From positions 1,860,001-1,924,000 of the forward strand of contig OW818686.1 of NCBI GenBank assembly GCA_942493305.1: a stretch of DNA of 64,000 nt. The letters run 5' to 3'. Below the pieces are notes generated by a model. The model was not told where the DNA came from, did not search any database, and saw nothing but the letters and a program-made list of their open reading frames with translations. This document shows positions 40,625-50,182 of the stretch, in pieces. Source of the stretch: UBA7672 sp030824255 (GTDB taxonomy: Bacteria > Pseudomonadota > Alphaproteobacteria > Caulobacterales > Hyphomonadaceae). Every line of letters starts with the position of its first letter. Position 1 is the first letter of the stretch. The translations under genes were made by a program, and so were the position numbers.

Positions 40625-42202
40625 ATGTTTCCCTCAATCACGCTCGATAGCGTCGCCGCCAAGACACCCGGCGACCGCACGCTCTTTGAAGGCCTCACGC
40701 TAACAATCGGGCCTGAGCGCGTCGGCCTTGTCGGCCGCAACGGCTCTGGCAAGTCGACCCTGCTGCGTCTCATCGCAGGTCAGGCCGAGCCTGCCTCAGG
40801 CGCGATCAACATTGCCGGCCGCGTCGGCGAACTCGCCCAGCGCTGGCCCGACGACACGATCACGCTCGCGCAAGCCCTCGGCGTCGCCGATGGCCTCGCC
40901 CGGCTTGACCGCATCGGGCGCGGCGAAGGCTCCGACGATGACTTGTCCGATGCCGACTGGACGCTTGAGCATCGTATCGCCGAAACGCTGGCGAAGGTCG
41001 ATCTCCCCGAACGCGATCTCACCCGCGCCATCAACGGCTTCAGCGGCGGTGAGCGAACGCGCATCGCGGTCGCGCGCCTGTGGCTGGACGCGCCCGATAT
41101 ACTCCTGCTCGACGAGCCCACCAACAATCTGGATGCTCCGGGCCGCGCGGCCATTCTCGCCCTCATCGACGACTGGCGCGGCGCCGCCCTCGTCGCCAGC
41201 CACGACCGCGACCTGCTCGAACATGTCGACCGCATCGTCGAACTGACGCCAATCGGCGTCACCGTCTTCGGCGGCGGTTGGTCAGCCTTTGCCGAAGCGC
41301 GCGAGGCGCGCCGCCAGGCTGCGGCCGGCGCGCTCGACAAGGCGGAAGTCGACCTGCGCCGCGTCAAGGATCAGGTGCAACTGCAACGCGAGATGAAGGC
41401 GCGCAAGGATGCAGCAGGCAAGGCTGGACGCGCGAAGGCAGGGCAGAGCAAGATGATGCTCGACTTCAAGCAGGACCGCGCCGAAGCCTCGCAAGGCGCC
41501 GCCAATCGCCTGGCCGACCGTCAGCTATCCACCGCCAACGAAGCGCTGGACGAGGCGAAAGCGAAATTCGAAGTCCTCGTACCGCTTAATATCGTTGCGC
41601 CGAGCGTGAACCTTCCCGCGCAGAAGCTGGTGCTGCAGTTCGAGGAGGTGATGTCCGAAGTTGGCGGTCGCGTGCTGTTCGGCCCGCTCACCTTCAAGGT
41701 CACGGGCCCGGAACGCATCCACATCGCCGGCGGCAACGGGGCTGGCAAGTCGACATTGCTGAAGCTCATCACCGGCGAACGTGCGCCTGCATCCGGCTCC
41801 ATCCGCCGCCTCGATGGCCGCATTGCCATGCTGGACCAGCATGCGGATACGCTCGATGACACGTGCACGCTTCTGGAGAACATGCGGGCGGCCAACCCGG
41901 AGCTCGACGACAACGAAGCCTACGCCGCGCTCGCCCGCTTCGCTTTCCGCAACAAGAAGGCGCATCAGATCGTCGGCACGCTCTCCGGCGGCGAGCGCCT
42001 GCGCCTCTCGATGTCGATCCTGCTCGCCTCAGCCACGCCGCCGCAGCTTCTGCTGCTGGATGAACCGACCAACCATCTCGACATCGATTCCATCGAAGTC
42101 ATCGAAAAGGCGCTCATCGCCTACGACGGCGCGCTCATCGTGGTCAGCCACGACCCGGTGTTCATCGCGGCGATCGGATGCAGCAGGGAGATCAGGCTTT
42201 GA
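40625..42202 (+). CDS. ABC-F family ATP-binding protein
   Basis: A 525-aa protein with two ABC domains in one chain and no membrane segment. First domain: Walker A GRNGSGKST, signature FSGGERTR, Walker B LLLDEPTNNLD. Second: Walker A GGNGAGKST, signature LSGGERLRLS, LLLDEPTNHLD. The linker between them is Ala/Lys/Arg-rich (about residues 235-310). ABC-F proteins act on ribosomes as translation factors or antibiotic-protection factors. This one is close in size to housekeeping Uup/EttA types, but it cannot be assigned to one. Confidence 0.88.
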   Translation: MFPSITLDSVAAKTPGDRTLFEGLTLTIGPERVGLVGRNGSGKSTLLRLIAGQAEPASGAINIAGRVGELAQRWPDDTITLAQALGVADGLARLDRIGRGEGSDDDLSDADWTLEHRIAETLAKVDLPERDLTRAINGFSGGERTRIAVARLWLDAPDILLLDEPTNNLDAPGRAAILALIDDWRGAALVASHDRDLLEHVDRIVELTPIGVTVFGGGWSAFAEAREARRQAAAGALDKAEVDLRRVKDQVQLQREMKARKDAAGKAGRAKAGQSKMMLDFKQDRAEASQGAANRLADRQLSTANEALDEAKAKFEVLVPLNIVAPSVNLPAQKLVLQFEEVMSEVGGRVLFGPLTFKVTGPERIHIAGGNGAGKSTLLKLITGERAPASGSIRRLDGRIAMLDQHADTLDDTCTLLENMRAANPELDDNEAYAALARFAFRNKKAHQIVGTLSGGERLRLSMSILLASATPPQLLLLDEPTNHLDIDSIEVIEKALIAYDGALIVVSHDPVFIAAIGCSREIRL

Positions 42203-42611
42203 CGCCGCCCAGCTTGCAGATGTGCTTCCACTCATCCTCTGACACGGGCTGGACCGACAGGCGGGTGTTGTTCACCAGCACCATGTCCTTCAGCGCCGGA
42301 TCCGCCTTCGCGTGGGCCAGCGATACGGTCGTCTTCAGCGGCTCAATCGCGCGGATGTCTGGCGACACCCACGGCCCGCTCTCCGCCGTTGGATCGGGAT
42401 AGGCTGTCTTCACCACTTCCCCGATGCCCACCACGGCCTTGTCCGCGTTCGAATGGTAATAGAACACGCGCTCGCCCGGCTTCATCGCCATGAGGTGCAG
42501 CTTGGCGCCGTGATTGCGCACGCCGGTCCACGCCGTGCCCTTCTTTCCGGCCTTCACGAGGTCATCCCACGAAAAGACATCCGGCTCCGATTTCACAAGC
42601 CAGTAAGCCAT
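42192..42611 (-). CDS. EVE domain protein
   Basis: A 139-aa single-domain EVE protein, starting at the ATG at 42611 behind GGAGAGG. MAYWLVKSEPDVFSWDDL at the N-terminus, then WTGVRNHGAKLHLM and GERVFYYHSNADKAVVGIG, are highly conserved in this PUA-like fold that binds modified bases. It overlaps the ABC-F 3' end by 11 bp and is co-transcribed with the upstream MFS gene. Confidence 0.92.
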   Translation of the reverse strand: MAYWLVKSEPDVFSWDDLVKAGKKGTAWTGVRNHGAKLHLMAMKPGERVFYYHSNADKAVVGIGEVVKTAYPDPTAESGPWVSPDIRAIEPLKTTVSLAHAKADPALKDMVLVNNTRLSVQPVSEDEWKHICKLGGVKA

Positions 42612-42622
42612 CGACCTCTCCA

Positions 42623-43981
42623 TCACACCGGATGCTGGACGTCAGACCCATCCAGTCGCCGCGCCTTCCGCAATCCCGGGAACAGCCAGGCCCACGCGCC
42701 TGCAACCACAATCGCTCCCGCGCCGCCAATGACAACTGCCGGCACCGCGCCAACAGCGCCAGCGCCAATGACATGCGCCATCGTCCCCGCGCGGAATTCC
42801 CCCAGCTCATTCGAAGCCGACACGAAAACGGAATTCACCGCATTCACGCGCCCGCGTACTTCATCCGGCGTCCACAATTGCAGCAAGGTCTCGCGAACCA
42901 CGACGCTAACCATGTCGGCAGCCCCAAGCAGGATCAGCGCGAAGATCGACAGCCAAGCGACAGTCGAAAGCCCGAACACCACGGTGAATAATCCGAACAG
43001 GGCCACGCAGACGAACATTATATGTCCGGCATGGTCGCGGATCGGGAAGGCGGCAAGAATGCCGGCCGTAATGATGGCGCCGATTCCCGGCGCGGCGCGC
43101 AGCCAGCCCAGGCCCTCGGGCCCCAGCATCAGGATTTCTTCGGCATAGATCGGTAACAGTGCGATGACCCCGCCCATCAACACGGCAAATAGGTCGAGCG
43201 AGATCGCGCCGAGAATCACCTTCTGCTTCCAGATGAAGCGGAAGCCTTCCAGCATGTTGTGGAGAGTAGGGCGTTCCTTCGGCGGCGCCTTGGGTGGCTT
43301 AGGGATCGCAAACACCAGAAGCGCTCCGAGGGCCATGAAGAAGAACGCGGTGCTATAGGCAATCTCCGGCCCATGTCCGTTCAGGAATCCGCCGAGCTCG
43401 ATATGGCCGACATCCGACAGCCAGCTGGCAAAGCCGGGCTCGCCCAGCCCGAGCAGCAGTCCGCCGGCAGCTGGTCCGACAATGGTCGCGGCCTGCCACG
43501 CCGAAGAGTTCCAGGTCACGGCATTGGCGAAATCGTGGGCAGGCACCAGTGAAACAACCAACGAAGACGACGCTGGCCCAAGGAATGCGCGGGCAACGCC
43601 GAACACGACCAAGACCATCAGCATCAGGGTGGGAGTTATGGCTCCGGTAAGGGTCAGGAGCATCATGGCGAGGCCGCACGCAGCCGCCAGCAGGATGGAA
43701 AGACCCATGATCATTCTGCGGCCGAATTGATCGGCCGCCGTGCCTGTGATTAGGACGAGCAGCGCGAGGGGCAGGAACTGGACGAGGCCGACAAGGCCTG
43801 TGAACAGCGCCGACTTGGTCAGCGCGTAGATGTGCCAGATGACGGCGACCGACAGGATCTGGGCGCCAAAGGTCGTGAAGACCCGGGCGACAAAGTAGAG
43901 CACGAAGGAGCGGTGCCTGAAGGCTGCGAACCGGGCAGGCTGGCCGCCCGGCTGGGTTCCATCGGCGGTTGTTTCGGTCAT
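42623..43981 (-). CDS. MFS transporter
   Basis: A 452-aa transporter with twelve predicted helices in two halves. The first-loop motif TAADQFGRRMIM (MFS motif A type) is clear. The middle loop (PPKAPPKERPTLHNMLEG) and the overall sequence resemble EntS-like exporters of siderophores or drugs. The substrate is unknown. It is followed after 11 bp by the EVE gene in the same transcript. Confidence 0.88.
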   Translation of the reverse strand: MTETTADGTQPGGQPARFAAFRHRSFVLYFVARVFTTFGAQILSVAVIWHIYALTKSALFTGLVGLVQFLPLALLVLITGTAADQFGRRMIMGLSILLAAACGLAMMLLTLTGAITPTLMLMVLVVFGVARAFLGPASSSLVVSLVPAHDFANAVTWNSSAWQAATIVGPAAGGLLLGLGEPGFASWLSDVGHIELGGFLNGHGPEIAYSTAFFFMALGALLVFAIPKPPKAPPKERPTLHNMLEGFRFIWKQKVILGAISLDLFAVLMGGVIALLPIYAEEILMLGPEGLGWLRAAPGIGAIITAGILAAFPIRDHAGHIMFVCVALFGLFTVVFGLSTVAWLSIFALILLGAADMVSVVVRETLLQLWTPDEVRGRVNAVNSVFVSASNELGEFRAGTMAHVIGAGAVGAVPAVVIGGAGAIVVAGAWAWLFPGLRKARRLDGSDVQHPV

Positions 43982-44336
43982 GTCAGGCGGGGAGGTGTGC
44001 AGAGATTCTCATCGATCCCGCTTCATAGACGCTGGCGCCCGGAGGCTGGCAAGGCCTCTCGACAATCCTGAACGATTCCACGTGAGGTACGATGCGTTCC
44101 GTCTGCAATGCCTCTTTGTGCCGATCTGGCGCCTAGCGAGCCAGCAGAATCAGGCGGGTTCCACGTTTCGGCGGGTGCGCGGACTGCCCGGAAATCGTGC
44201 GAGACGCTGCGTTCCGTGTTTGCCGGCCATTATTGGCAGCTGGCTATTGCGTTAGCGAATTTGAAACGCGAGACAGGTTAAGGGGAGCGATTGGAATCCG
44301 CGCGGAGTGAGTCGCGCGATCTGGAGCCACGTGCCC
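43982..44336. other. Divergent promoter region mreB / MFS transporter
   Basis: There is no credible gene in 355 bp. It must hold the mreB promoter (plus) and the MFS promoter (minus). Four GANTC sites occur: GATTC at 44004 and 44074, GAATC at 44147 and 44294. In Caulobacter-like bacteria, CcrM methylates this sequence at cell-cycle promoters. Confidence 0.5.
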
Positions 44337-45377
44337 ATGTTCGGCAAACTCTTCAGCCTGATGTCGACAGACATGGCAATCGACTTGGGTACGGCCAACA
44401 CCCTGGTCTATGTGAAGGGCCACGGTGTCCAGCTCGATGAACCTTCCGTCGTTGCCTATGTGAACCAGAACGGCCGGAAGGTTGTTCATGCGGTCGGCAA
44501 GGAAGCCAAGATGATGCTTGGCAAGACGCCGATCTACATGGAAGCGGTCCGCCCCATGCGCGACGGGGTCATTGCCGACTTCGAAGTCGCCGAGGAGATG
44601 ATCAAGCGGTTCATCCAGAAGGTGCAGGTTCGCCGCTCCTTCATCGCGCCCGTGATCATCATCTGCGTTCCCGCCGGTGCGACGCCGGTTGAGCGCCGCG
44701 CCATCCAGCAGTCAGCCCAGATGGCAGGCGCGCGCCAAGTCTACCTAATCTACGAACCCATGGCCGCCGCCATCGGCGCAGGCCTGCCGATCGACGAACC
44801 GTCGGGCTCGATGGTGGTCGATATCGGTGGCGGAACGACCGAGGTGGCCGTGCTCTCGCTTGGCGGTCTGGTCTATTCGCGTTCCGTGCGCGTCGGCGGC
44901 GACAAGATGGACGACTCGATCGTCAACTATCTGCGCCGCGAAGAGAACCTGCTGATCGGCGAGGCTTCGGCCGAGCGCATCAAGAAGGAAATCGGCACCG
45001 CCAAGGCGCCGGAGAACGGCAAGGGCATGTCGCTCGACATCCGCGGCCGCGACCTGATGAACGGCGTGCCGAAAGAGATCGAAATCACCGAGGCAATGGT
45101 GGCCAAGGCCCTCGCTGAGCCGGTGACTCAGATTGTCGACTCCGTGAAAACAGCCCTTGAAGCGATGCCGCCGGAACTTGCCGCCGACATCGTCGACAAG
45201 GGCATCGTCCTGACTGGCGGCGGCGCACTCCTGCGCAACCTCGACGTGGTGCTCCGTGAGCGGACTGGCTTGCCGGTCACAGTGGCTGAAGATCCGCTGA
45301 AATGCGTCGTGCTTGGCTCTGGGAAAGTGCTAGAGAATCTCGACAAGATGAAGGGCGTGCTGGCGCCGGAGGTCTAG
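44337..45377 (+). CDS. mreB: Rod shape-determining protein MreB
   Basis: Actin homologue that organises lateral cell-wall synthesis; 346 aa, the normal length, from the ATG at 44337 (GGAG 11 nt upstream). The phosphate 1 motif MAIDLGTANTLVYV, connect 1, phosphate 2 VVDIGGGTTEVAV and the adenosine motif TGGGALLRNLD are present. It heads the mreBCD-mrdA-rodA gene cluster. Confidence 0.98.
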   Translation: MFGKLFSLMSTDMAIDLGTANTLVYVKGHGVQLDEPSVVAYVNQNGRKVVHAVGKEAKMMLGKTPIYMEAVRPMRDGVIADFEVAEEMIKRFIQKVQVRRSFIAPVIIICVPAGATPVERRAIQQSAQMAGARQVYLIYEPMAAAIGAGLPIDEPSGSMVVDIGGGTTEVAVLSLGGLVYSRSVRVGGDKMDDSIVNYLRREENLLIGEASAERIKKEIGTAKAPENGKGMSLDIRGRDLMNGVPKEIEITEAMVAKALAEPVTQIVDSVKTALEAMPPELAADIVDKGIVLTGGGALLRNLDVVLRERTGLPVTVAEDPLKCVVLGSGKVLENLDKMKGVLAPEV

Positions 45378-45422
45378 GCTTCCGGCTGAGCCGCAGGACG
45401 CGATCGTCCGCGAGGAGCCACT

Positions 45423-46463
45423 ATGGCCTGGTACGGGAACAGACGGTCGGGACAGCCGCGCGTTGGCGCGCGGGCGGTCGTGGTTGGCCTGGGCATTGCC
45501 ATGATCGGCGTGCTGGCGATCCAGACATCCGCCGTCGTTCGTTCCGGCATCGAAGAGTCGCGCCGTTCCATGGACGGAACAACCGCCAGCATGGCGGGCT
45601 TTGCCTCGGGCCTGGCCGGATGGTCGTTCGGCTTTGGCCGCAGCCCCGAAGATGAGGCGCGTATCGCCGAGCTTGAAACGCAGATCCGCGATCTCCACCG
45701 CTGGAAGGATCTCGCCGAGACGATGGCGCTTCGCATGGAGCGCTATGAGAAGCTTCTCGACCTCGTGGGTGAAACGCAGGGCCAGGCCGTGACCGCCCGG
45801 ATGGTCGCCGAGGAGAACGGTCCGTTCGCGGCCTCCAAGATCGCCAACGCCGGCGCCGCGAATGGCGTGCGCGAAGGCTATTCCGCAATCAACGAGTATG
45901 GCCTTGTTGGCCGTGTGGTGCGTGTGGGGGAATACACCTCGCGCATTCTGATGCTCACCGACTTCTCCAGCCGCATCCCCGTCATGGGCACGAAGTCCGG
46001 CGACCGGGCGCTGCTCGTTGGCGACAACGGCACAGGCGCGCGCCTGATCGAGCCCGAGACTCCCGACAAGATCGTGGAGGGCGAGATTTGGGTCACGTCC
46101 GGCGACGATGGAAAGATGCCGCTGGGAGTCCGCGTCGGCACGGCGCGCAAGGTCGGGGAGGAGTGGCGTCTCGATCTCTCGATGGAAGCTGCATCGGTCG
46201 ATTTCGTGCGCCTTGTGCCGCCGCCTGACTTTGCCTCGCCTGACGCGGTGCCGCCGCTTGGCGGCGTGCAGGAAAACACTGACTCGACTCTCCGCACCGT
46301 GAACGCAGGCCCGACCACGCTTGCCGCGCCGCCAGCGGCTGCTCCCGCGGGCGCGGTTCAGCGTCCGCCAGTCGCCACCACCGCACCGCCCGTCACGACA
46401 CCGGCGGCAGCGCCCGCCACAAATCCCGCCACGCCCGCGACAGGGCGGGGAGGGCAGCGGTGA
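45423..46463 (+). CDS. mreC: Rod shape-determining protein MreC
   Basis: A 346-aa protein with one N-terminal membrane helix (about residues 20-45), a helical stalk (ELETQIRDLHRWKDLAETMALRMERYEKLLD) and the beta-rich domain (GREG-like GVREGYSAINEYGLVGRV, ILMLTDFSSRIPV). The last about 80 residues are Pro/Ala/Thr-rich and probably disordered. MreC links MreB to PBP2. Its stop overlaps the mreD start. Confidence 0.97.
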   Translation: MAWYGNRRSGQPRVGARAVVVGLGIAMIGVLAIQTSAVVRSGIEESRRSMDGTTASMAGFASGLAGWSFGFGRSPEDEARIAELETQIRDLHRWKDLAETMALRMERYEKLLDLVGETQGQAVTARMVAEENGPFAASKIANAGAANGVREGYSAINEYGLVGRVVRVGEYTSRILMLTDFSSRIPVMGTKSGDRALLVGDNGTGARLIEPETPDKIVEGEIWVTSGDDGKMPLGVRVGTARKVGEEWRLDLSMEAASVDFVRLVPPPDFASPDAVPPLGGVQENTDSTLRTVNAGPTTLAAPPAAAPAGAVQRPPVATTAPPVTTPAAAPATNPATPATGRGGQR

Positions 46464-46948
46464 CGGCAGCCTGGCGTCTCTGGGTGTTGTTGCTGGTCGT
46501 CATTGCGGGCCTGACAACCGCTGTCGGCATGACGGCAGGTTTCGGCGCTATCTGGTGGCCGGTCGCCGGCCTGTGGCTTGCGGCTGGCCTTGCGTGTTTT
46601 GGCCTGTCGGTCTGGGTGGCTGGCCTGCTGATCATGCTGGGCGTTGCAATGGACCTGATGGGCGAAGCGCCTGTTGGCTCCTGGCCGCTTGCGCTGCTCA
46701 GCGCCTATGGCGTCGCGCTTGTGGCGTGGGACCGTCAGCCGCCCATTCCGGTTGTCGGCGCCGAGATCATTTCCGTGGTTGGCGGCTTTGCCGCCGCCAT
46801 GATTGCGCTGGGCATGGCCGCCAGCGTTGCCGGCGAACCGGGCTTTGCACGCGGCGCCCTGACGGGCGATTTCATCATGACCGCCATGCTTTGGCCGCTC
46901 GTGCGGTTTGTAATCCTGCCAGCCTCCATCAGGGTCGCGAGACGATGA
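46460..46948 (+). CDS. mreD: Rod shape-determining membrane protein MreD
   Basis: A 162-aa membrane protein with about five hydrophobic segments, identified by position between mreC and mrdA and by size; sequence conservation in MreD is low. The GTG start at 46460 overlaps the mreC stop (GTGA), and its stop overlaps the mrdA start (ATGA), so all are translationally coupled. Confidence 0.9.
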   Translation: MTAAWRLWVLLLVVIAGLTTAVGMTAGFGAIWWPVAGLWLAAGLACFGLSVWVAGLLIMLGVAMDLMGEAPVGSWPLALLSAYGVALVAWDRQPPIPVVGAEIISVVGGFAAAMIALGMAASVAGEPGFARGALTGDFIMTAMLWPLVRFVILPASIRVARR

Positions 46949-48951
46949 ACAGGGACTGGAAAAACCTCTTTCCGTCGCGCCGGATGATCTTCCTCGGCGC
47001 AGGCGGCGTTGTGCTGCTGGGCCTCACGGCGCGGCTTGCCGAACTGCAGCTGTTCCGCCAGGCGGAGTTCGAGACAAAGGCGCGCGAAGTTCGCATCAAG
47101 CTCGAGCCCGCCCCGCCGCACCGTGGCACGATCTACGACCGCACCGGCCGTGAGCTCGCCAGCTCCAAGCGCAATTTCTATGTGACGCTCCGCCCTGAAG
47201 TGGCTGGCAAGACGCACGAAGAAATCGGCAGCGTCATCGAGCGCGTCGGGCGCCAGCTGCGCCTCAGCGACTCCAAGATGCGCTCGCTCCTGCAGGAAGC
47301 CACCAACGGGCCGCGGCACCGCGATATCCTGGTGGCGGACGATCTCACCTGGCAGGAATTTGCGCAGGTCAATGTGATGGCGCCGGAGCTGGCGGGCATC
47401 AGCGCCGAAGTGGGTGAGCTGCGCTCCTATCCGCTGCAGGCCGCCTTCTACCACACGATCGGCTATGTTCAGAAAGCCAACGACGCGGACATCGCCCGCA
47501 TCGTCGAGCAGGAATTGAAGGCCATGAACGAGGCGCCGGATGCGCCCGCGGGCGTGGCCCGCGCCGCCGCCATTCGCCGCCTCTACAAGCATCCGGCCAT
47601 GCGCGTGGGCAAGCAGGGCATCGAGTCCTATGGCGAGACTGACCTGAAGGGTGAGCCGGGGCGCATACGCCTGCTGCAGAATGCGACGGGCCGCGTGATC
47701 GACCGCCTGCCGAGCGAAGACCTTGCAGGCCGTCCCGGCGCGGATGTCGTGCTGACCATCGACGCCGAGCTGCAGAACTACGCCATCCAGCGTTTCGGCG
47801 CAGAAGCAGGCAGCGCCGTGATGATCGACGTCACGACTGGCGAAGTCGTCTGCATGATGTCGACGCCGGCGCCGGACCCGAACCTGTTCGTCAGCGGCAT
47901 CGCCTCAGCACCCTATAAGGCGTTGCGCGAGGACGAGCGCAATCCGCTGTATCACAAGGCCTATGACGGGATTTATCCGCCGGGCTCCACCTTCAAGATG
48001 ATCGTCGCCGCCGCAGCGCTGGAATCCGGCGCGATGAAGCCGGAGGATCAGGTCAGCTGCCCCGGCAAGGCCTGGTACTATACCCGGTACTACAATTGCT
48101 GGCGGCCCGAGGGCCATGGCGTGGTGAACCTTCACACCGGCCTGCAGAAGTCCTGCGACTGTTACTTCTATCGCGCGGCCGAGCGCACCGGCATCGAGGA
48201 GATCGCCAAGGTCGCCAAGCGTTTCGGCCTTGGCCATCGCTACGAGCTGGGGATCACCGGCGGCAAGTCGGGCGTCGTGCCGAACAATGAGTGGAAGCTC
48301 AACAATCCGCGCATCAAAGAACGCTGGTATCCGGGCGACACGATCAGCGCCGGTATCGGGCAGGGCTATGTGACCGCCTCGCCGTTCGAGCTGGCGGTAA
48401 TGGTCTCGCGTATTGCCGGCGGGCCGCAGATGCCCGATCCGCACATCATCGCCAACGGCATCCGCGTGCCGGACCCGACGATCACGCCGATGGGCGAGTT
48501 CAAGCCGGGCGTGCTGGAAGCCGTGCGCGCCGGCATGTTCGCGGTGACGTCCGAAGGCGGCGGTACGGCCGTGCGTTCTGGCGAACTCGACCCCGAGGGC
48601 AAGCTGCCGGCGCCCTACACGAATGCCCGCATGGCCGGCAAATCCGGTTCGGCGCAGGTGCGTGTCATCACGGCGGCCGAGCGCGACTCGCGCGGCCGCG
48701 CCATCGCCAACGACAAGCTGCCGTGGAAGCTGCGCGACCATGCGCTGTTCGTCGCCTTCGCGCCGGCGGACAAGCCGCGTTATGCGGTATCCATCATCGT
48801 GGAGCATGGCGGGTCGGGCTCAAGCGTTGCTGCGCCAATCGCGCGCGACCTGCTGGCGCATGCCCTGCGTTACGATCCGGGTGGGCGAAAAGCGTTCGTG
48901 CCGCAAACGCGCGACGTGGCGGCGAGCGAAGGCGGAGCCCAGCCCACATGA
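46945..48951 (+). CDS. mrdA: Penicillin-binding protein 2 (peptidoglycan transpeptidase)
   Basis: A 668-aa class B PBP with one N-terminal membrane helix, a pedestal domain (PHRGTIYDRTGRELASSKRN) and a transpeptidase domain. Active-site motifs: Ser348-x-x-Lys351 (PPGSTFKM), the SxN-equivalent in KSCDCYF, and Lys566-Ser-Gly (AGKSGSAQV). It performs cell-wall crosslinking for elongation with RodA. Start at the ATG at 46945, overlapping mreD. Confidence 0.97.
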   Translation: MNRDWKNLFPSRRMIFLGAGGVVLLGLTARLAELQLFRQAEFETKAREVRIKLEPAPPHRGTIYDRTGRELASSKRNFYVTLRPEVAGKTHEEIGSVIERVGRQLRLSDSKMRSLLQEATNGPRHRDILVADDLTWQEFAQVNVMAPELAGISAEVGELRSYPLQAAFYHTIGYVQKANDADIARIVEQELKAMNEAPDAPAGVARAAAIRRLYKHPAMRVGKQGIESYGETDLKGEPGRIRLLQNATGRVIDRLPSEDLAGRPGADVVLTIDAELQNYAIQRFGAEAGSAVMIDVTTGEVVCMMSTPAPDPNLFVSGIASAPYKALREDERNPLYHKAYDGIYPPGSTFKMIVAAAALESGAMKPEDQVSCPGKAWYYTRYYNCWRPEGHGVVNLHTGLQKSCDCYFYRAAERTGIEEIAKVAKRFGLGHRYELGITGGKSGVVPNNEWKLNNPRIKERWYPGDTISAGIGQGYVTASPFELAVMVSRIAGGPQMPDPHIIANGIRVPDPTITPMGEFKPGVLEAVRAGMFAVTSEGGGTAVRSGELDPEGKLPAPYTNARMAGKSGSAQVRVITAAERDSRGRAIANDKLPWKLRDHALFVAFAPADKPRYAVSIIVEHGGSGSSVAAPIARDLLAHALRYDPGGRKAFVPQTRDVAASEGGAQPT

Positions 48952-50102
48952 TCCGCAAGGATACGCTGCTCTACAAGCTGACGCAGCTGCACTGGTTCCT
49001 GCTGCTGACGATCATCGCCATGGCGATGTTCGGCGCGCTGGTGCTGTTCTCTGCGGGCTCAAGCGCGCACGACCTTGAGACGGGGCTGCTGAAGATCGAT
49101 GCGCGCTACGCGGTCGATCACCTGTTCCGTTTCAGCGTTATGCTCGTCGTGATGCTGGTGGTGGCGCTGCTGCCTCTGCGTCTGTGGGCGGCGCTGGCTT
49201 ATCCGGGATATGCGTTAGGCGTGGTGTTGCTGCTCGCGGTGGACCTGACGGGCAATATCGTGAAGGGCGCGCAGCGCTGGCTGGATATCGGTCCGCTGAC
49301 GCTGCAACCGTCGGAGCTCATGAAGATCGCTGTGCCGCTGGCAATGGCGCGCTATTACCATCAGATGTTCGCGGCCGGGCGCACCGGTTTGTGGATCCAT
49401 CTCGTGGCGCTTGTGATTCTCGCGGTCCCGGTGGCGTTCGTGCTGAAGCAGCCCGATCTCGGCACGTCGATCATGATCGCGGGGGCGGGATGCGCGGTGA
49501 TTTTCTTCTCGGGGATCAGCTTGCGGGTCGTGGGGCTGGTGGTCCTGCTGCTCGCGCTGGCGACGCCTGTCGTCTACTTCTTTGGCCTTCATGAGTATCA
49601 GCGCGAGCGCATCCATACGATGTGGGACCCGGAGGCCGATCCTCTCGGCGCGGGGTACCAGCTGCAGCAGGGCATGATCGCGATCGGATCGGGCGGACTG
49701 GCCGGCAAGGGGTTCATGGAAGGCGCCCAGAAGGAGCTGGACTATATCCCCGAACAGCACACGGACTTCATCTTCACCATCGTGGCGGAAGAGTTCGGGT
49801 TTGCGGGGTCCGTGGTGCTTCTGGCTGCGTGGGCCATCGCGATGGTGCAGGGCATGGTGATTGCCGGCAGTTCGCGAAGTACGTTCGGGTCTCTTGCGGC
49901 GTCCAGCTTTGTCACGACCCTGCTGCTTTATGTGGGGATCAATATCGGCATGGTGGTGGGGCTGCTGCCCGTTGTGGGCATACCCTTGCCGCTAATATCG
50001 TATGGCGGCACGGCTATTGTCACGGTCATGATGGGTTTTGGGCTATTGATGGCTGTACACCTCAATCGCGCGAACGATATGACCCTTCGCGGGCTGTTCT
50101 GA
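48948..50102 (+). CDS. rodA: Peptidoglycan glycosyltransferase RodA
   Basis: SEDS-family glycosyltransferase with about ten helices, 384 aa, starting at the ATG at 48948, which overlaps the mrdA stop (ATGA). Landmarks are GAQRWLDIGPLTLQPSELMKI, KQPDLGTS, EQHTDFIFTIVAEEFG and PLPLISYGGTA. It polymerises glycan strands with PBP2. It is the last gene of the shape cluster. Confidence 0.97.
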   Translation: MIRKDTLLYKLTQLHWFLLLTIIAMAMFGALVLFSAGSSAHDLETGLLKIDARYAVDHLFRFSVMLVVMLVVALLPLRLWAALAYPGYALGVVLLLAVDLTGNIVKGAQRWLDIGPLTLQPSELMKIAVPLAMARYYHQMFAAGRTGLWIHLVALVILAVPVAFVLKQPDLGTSIMIAGAGCAVIFFSGISLRVVGLVVLLLALATPVVYFFGLHEYQRERIHTMWDPEADPLGAGYQLQQGMIAIGSGGLAGKGFMEGAQKELDYIPEQHTDFIFTIVAEEFGFAGSVVLLAAWAIAMVQGMVIAGSSRSTFGSLAASSFVTTLLLYVGINIGMVVGLLPVVGIPLPLISYGGTAIVTVMMGFGLLMAVHLNRANDMTLRGLF

Positions 50103-50182
50103 ACCTGATATGCCCGTTCGGGCCTGAATCGGAGCCGGCCAAAGGTTCGATCTGATCAGGCGCAGGAACAGGGCGGGAAACC

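Noticed and set aside
46321..46944. N-terminal extension of mrdA over mreD
   Set aside because: The extension is out of frame with mreD and Arg/Pro-rich; the ATG at 46945 overlaps the mreD stop in the usual ATGA manner.
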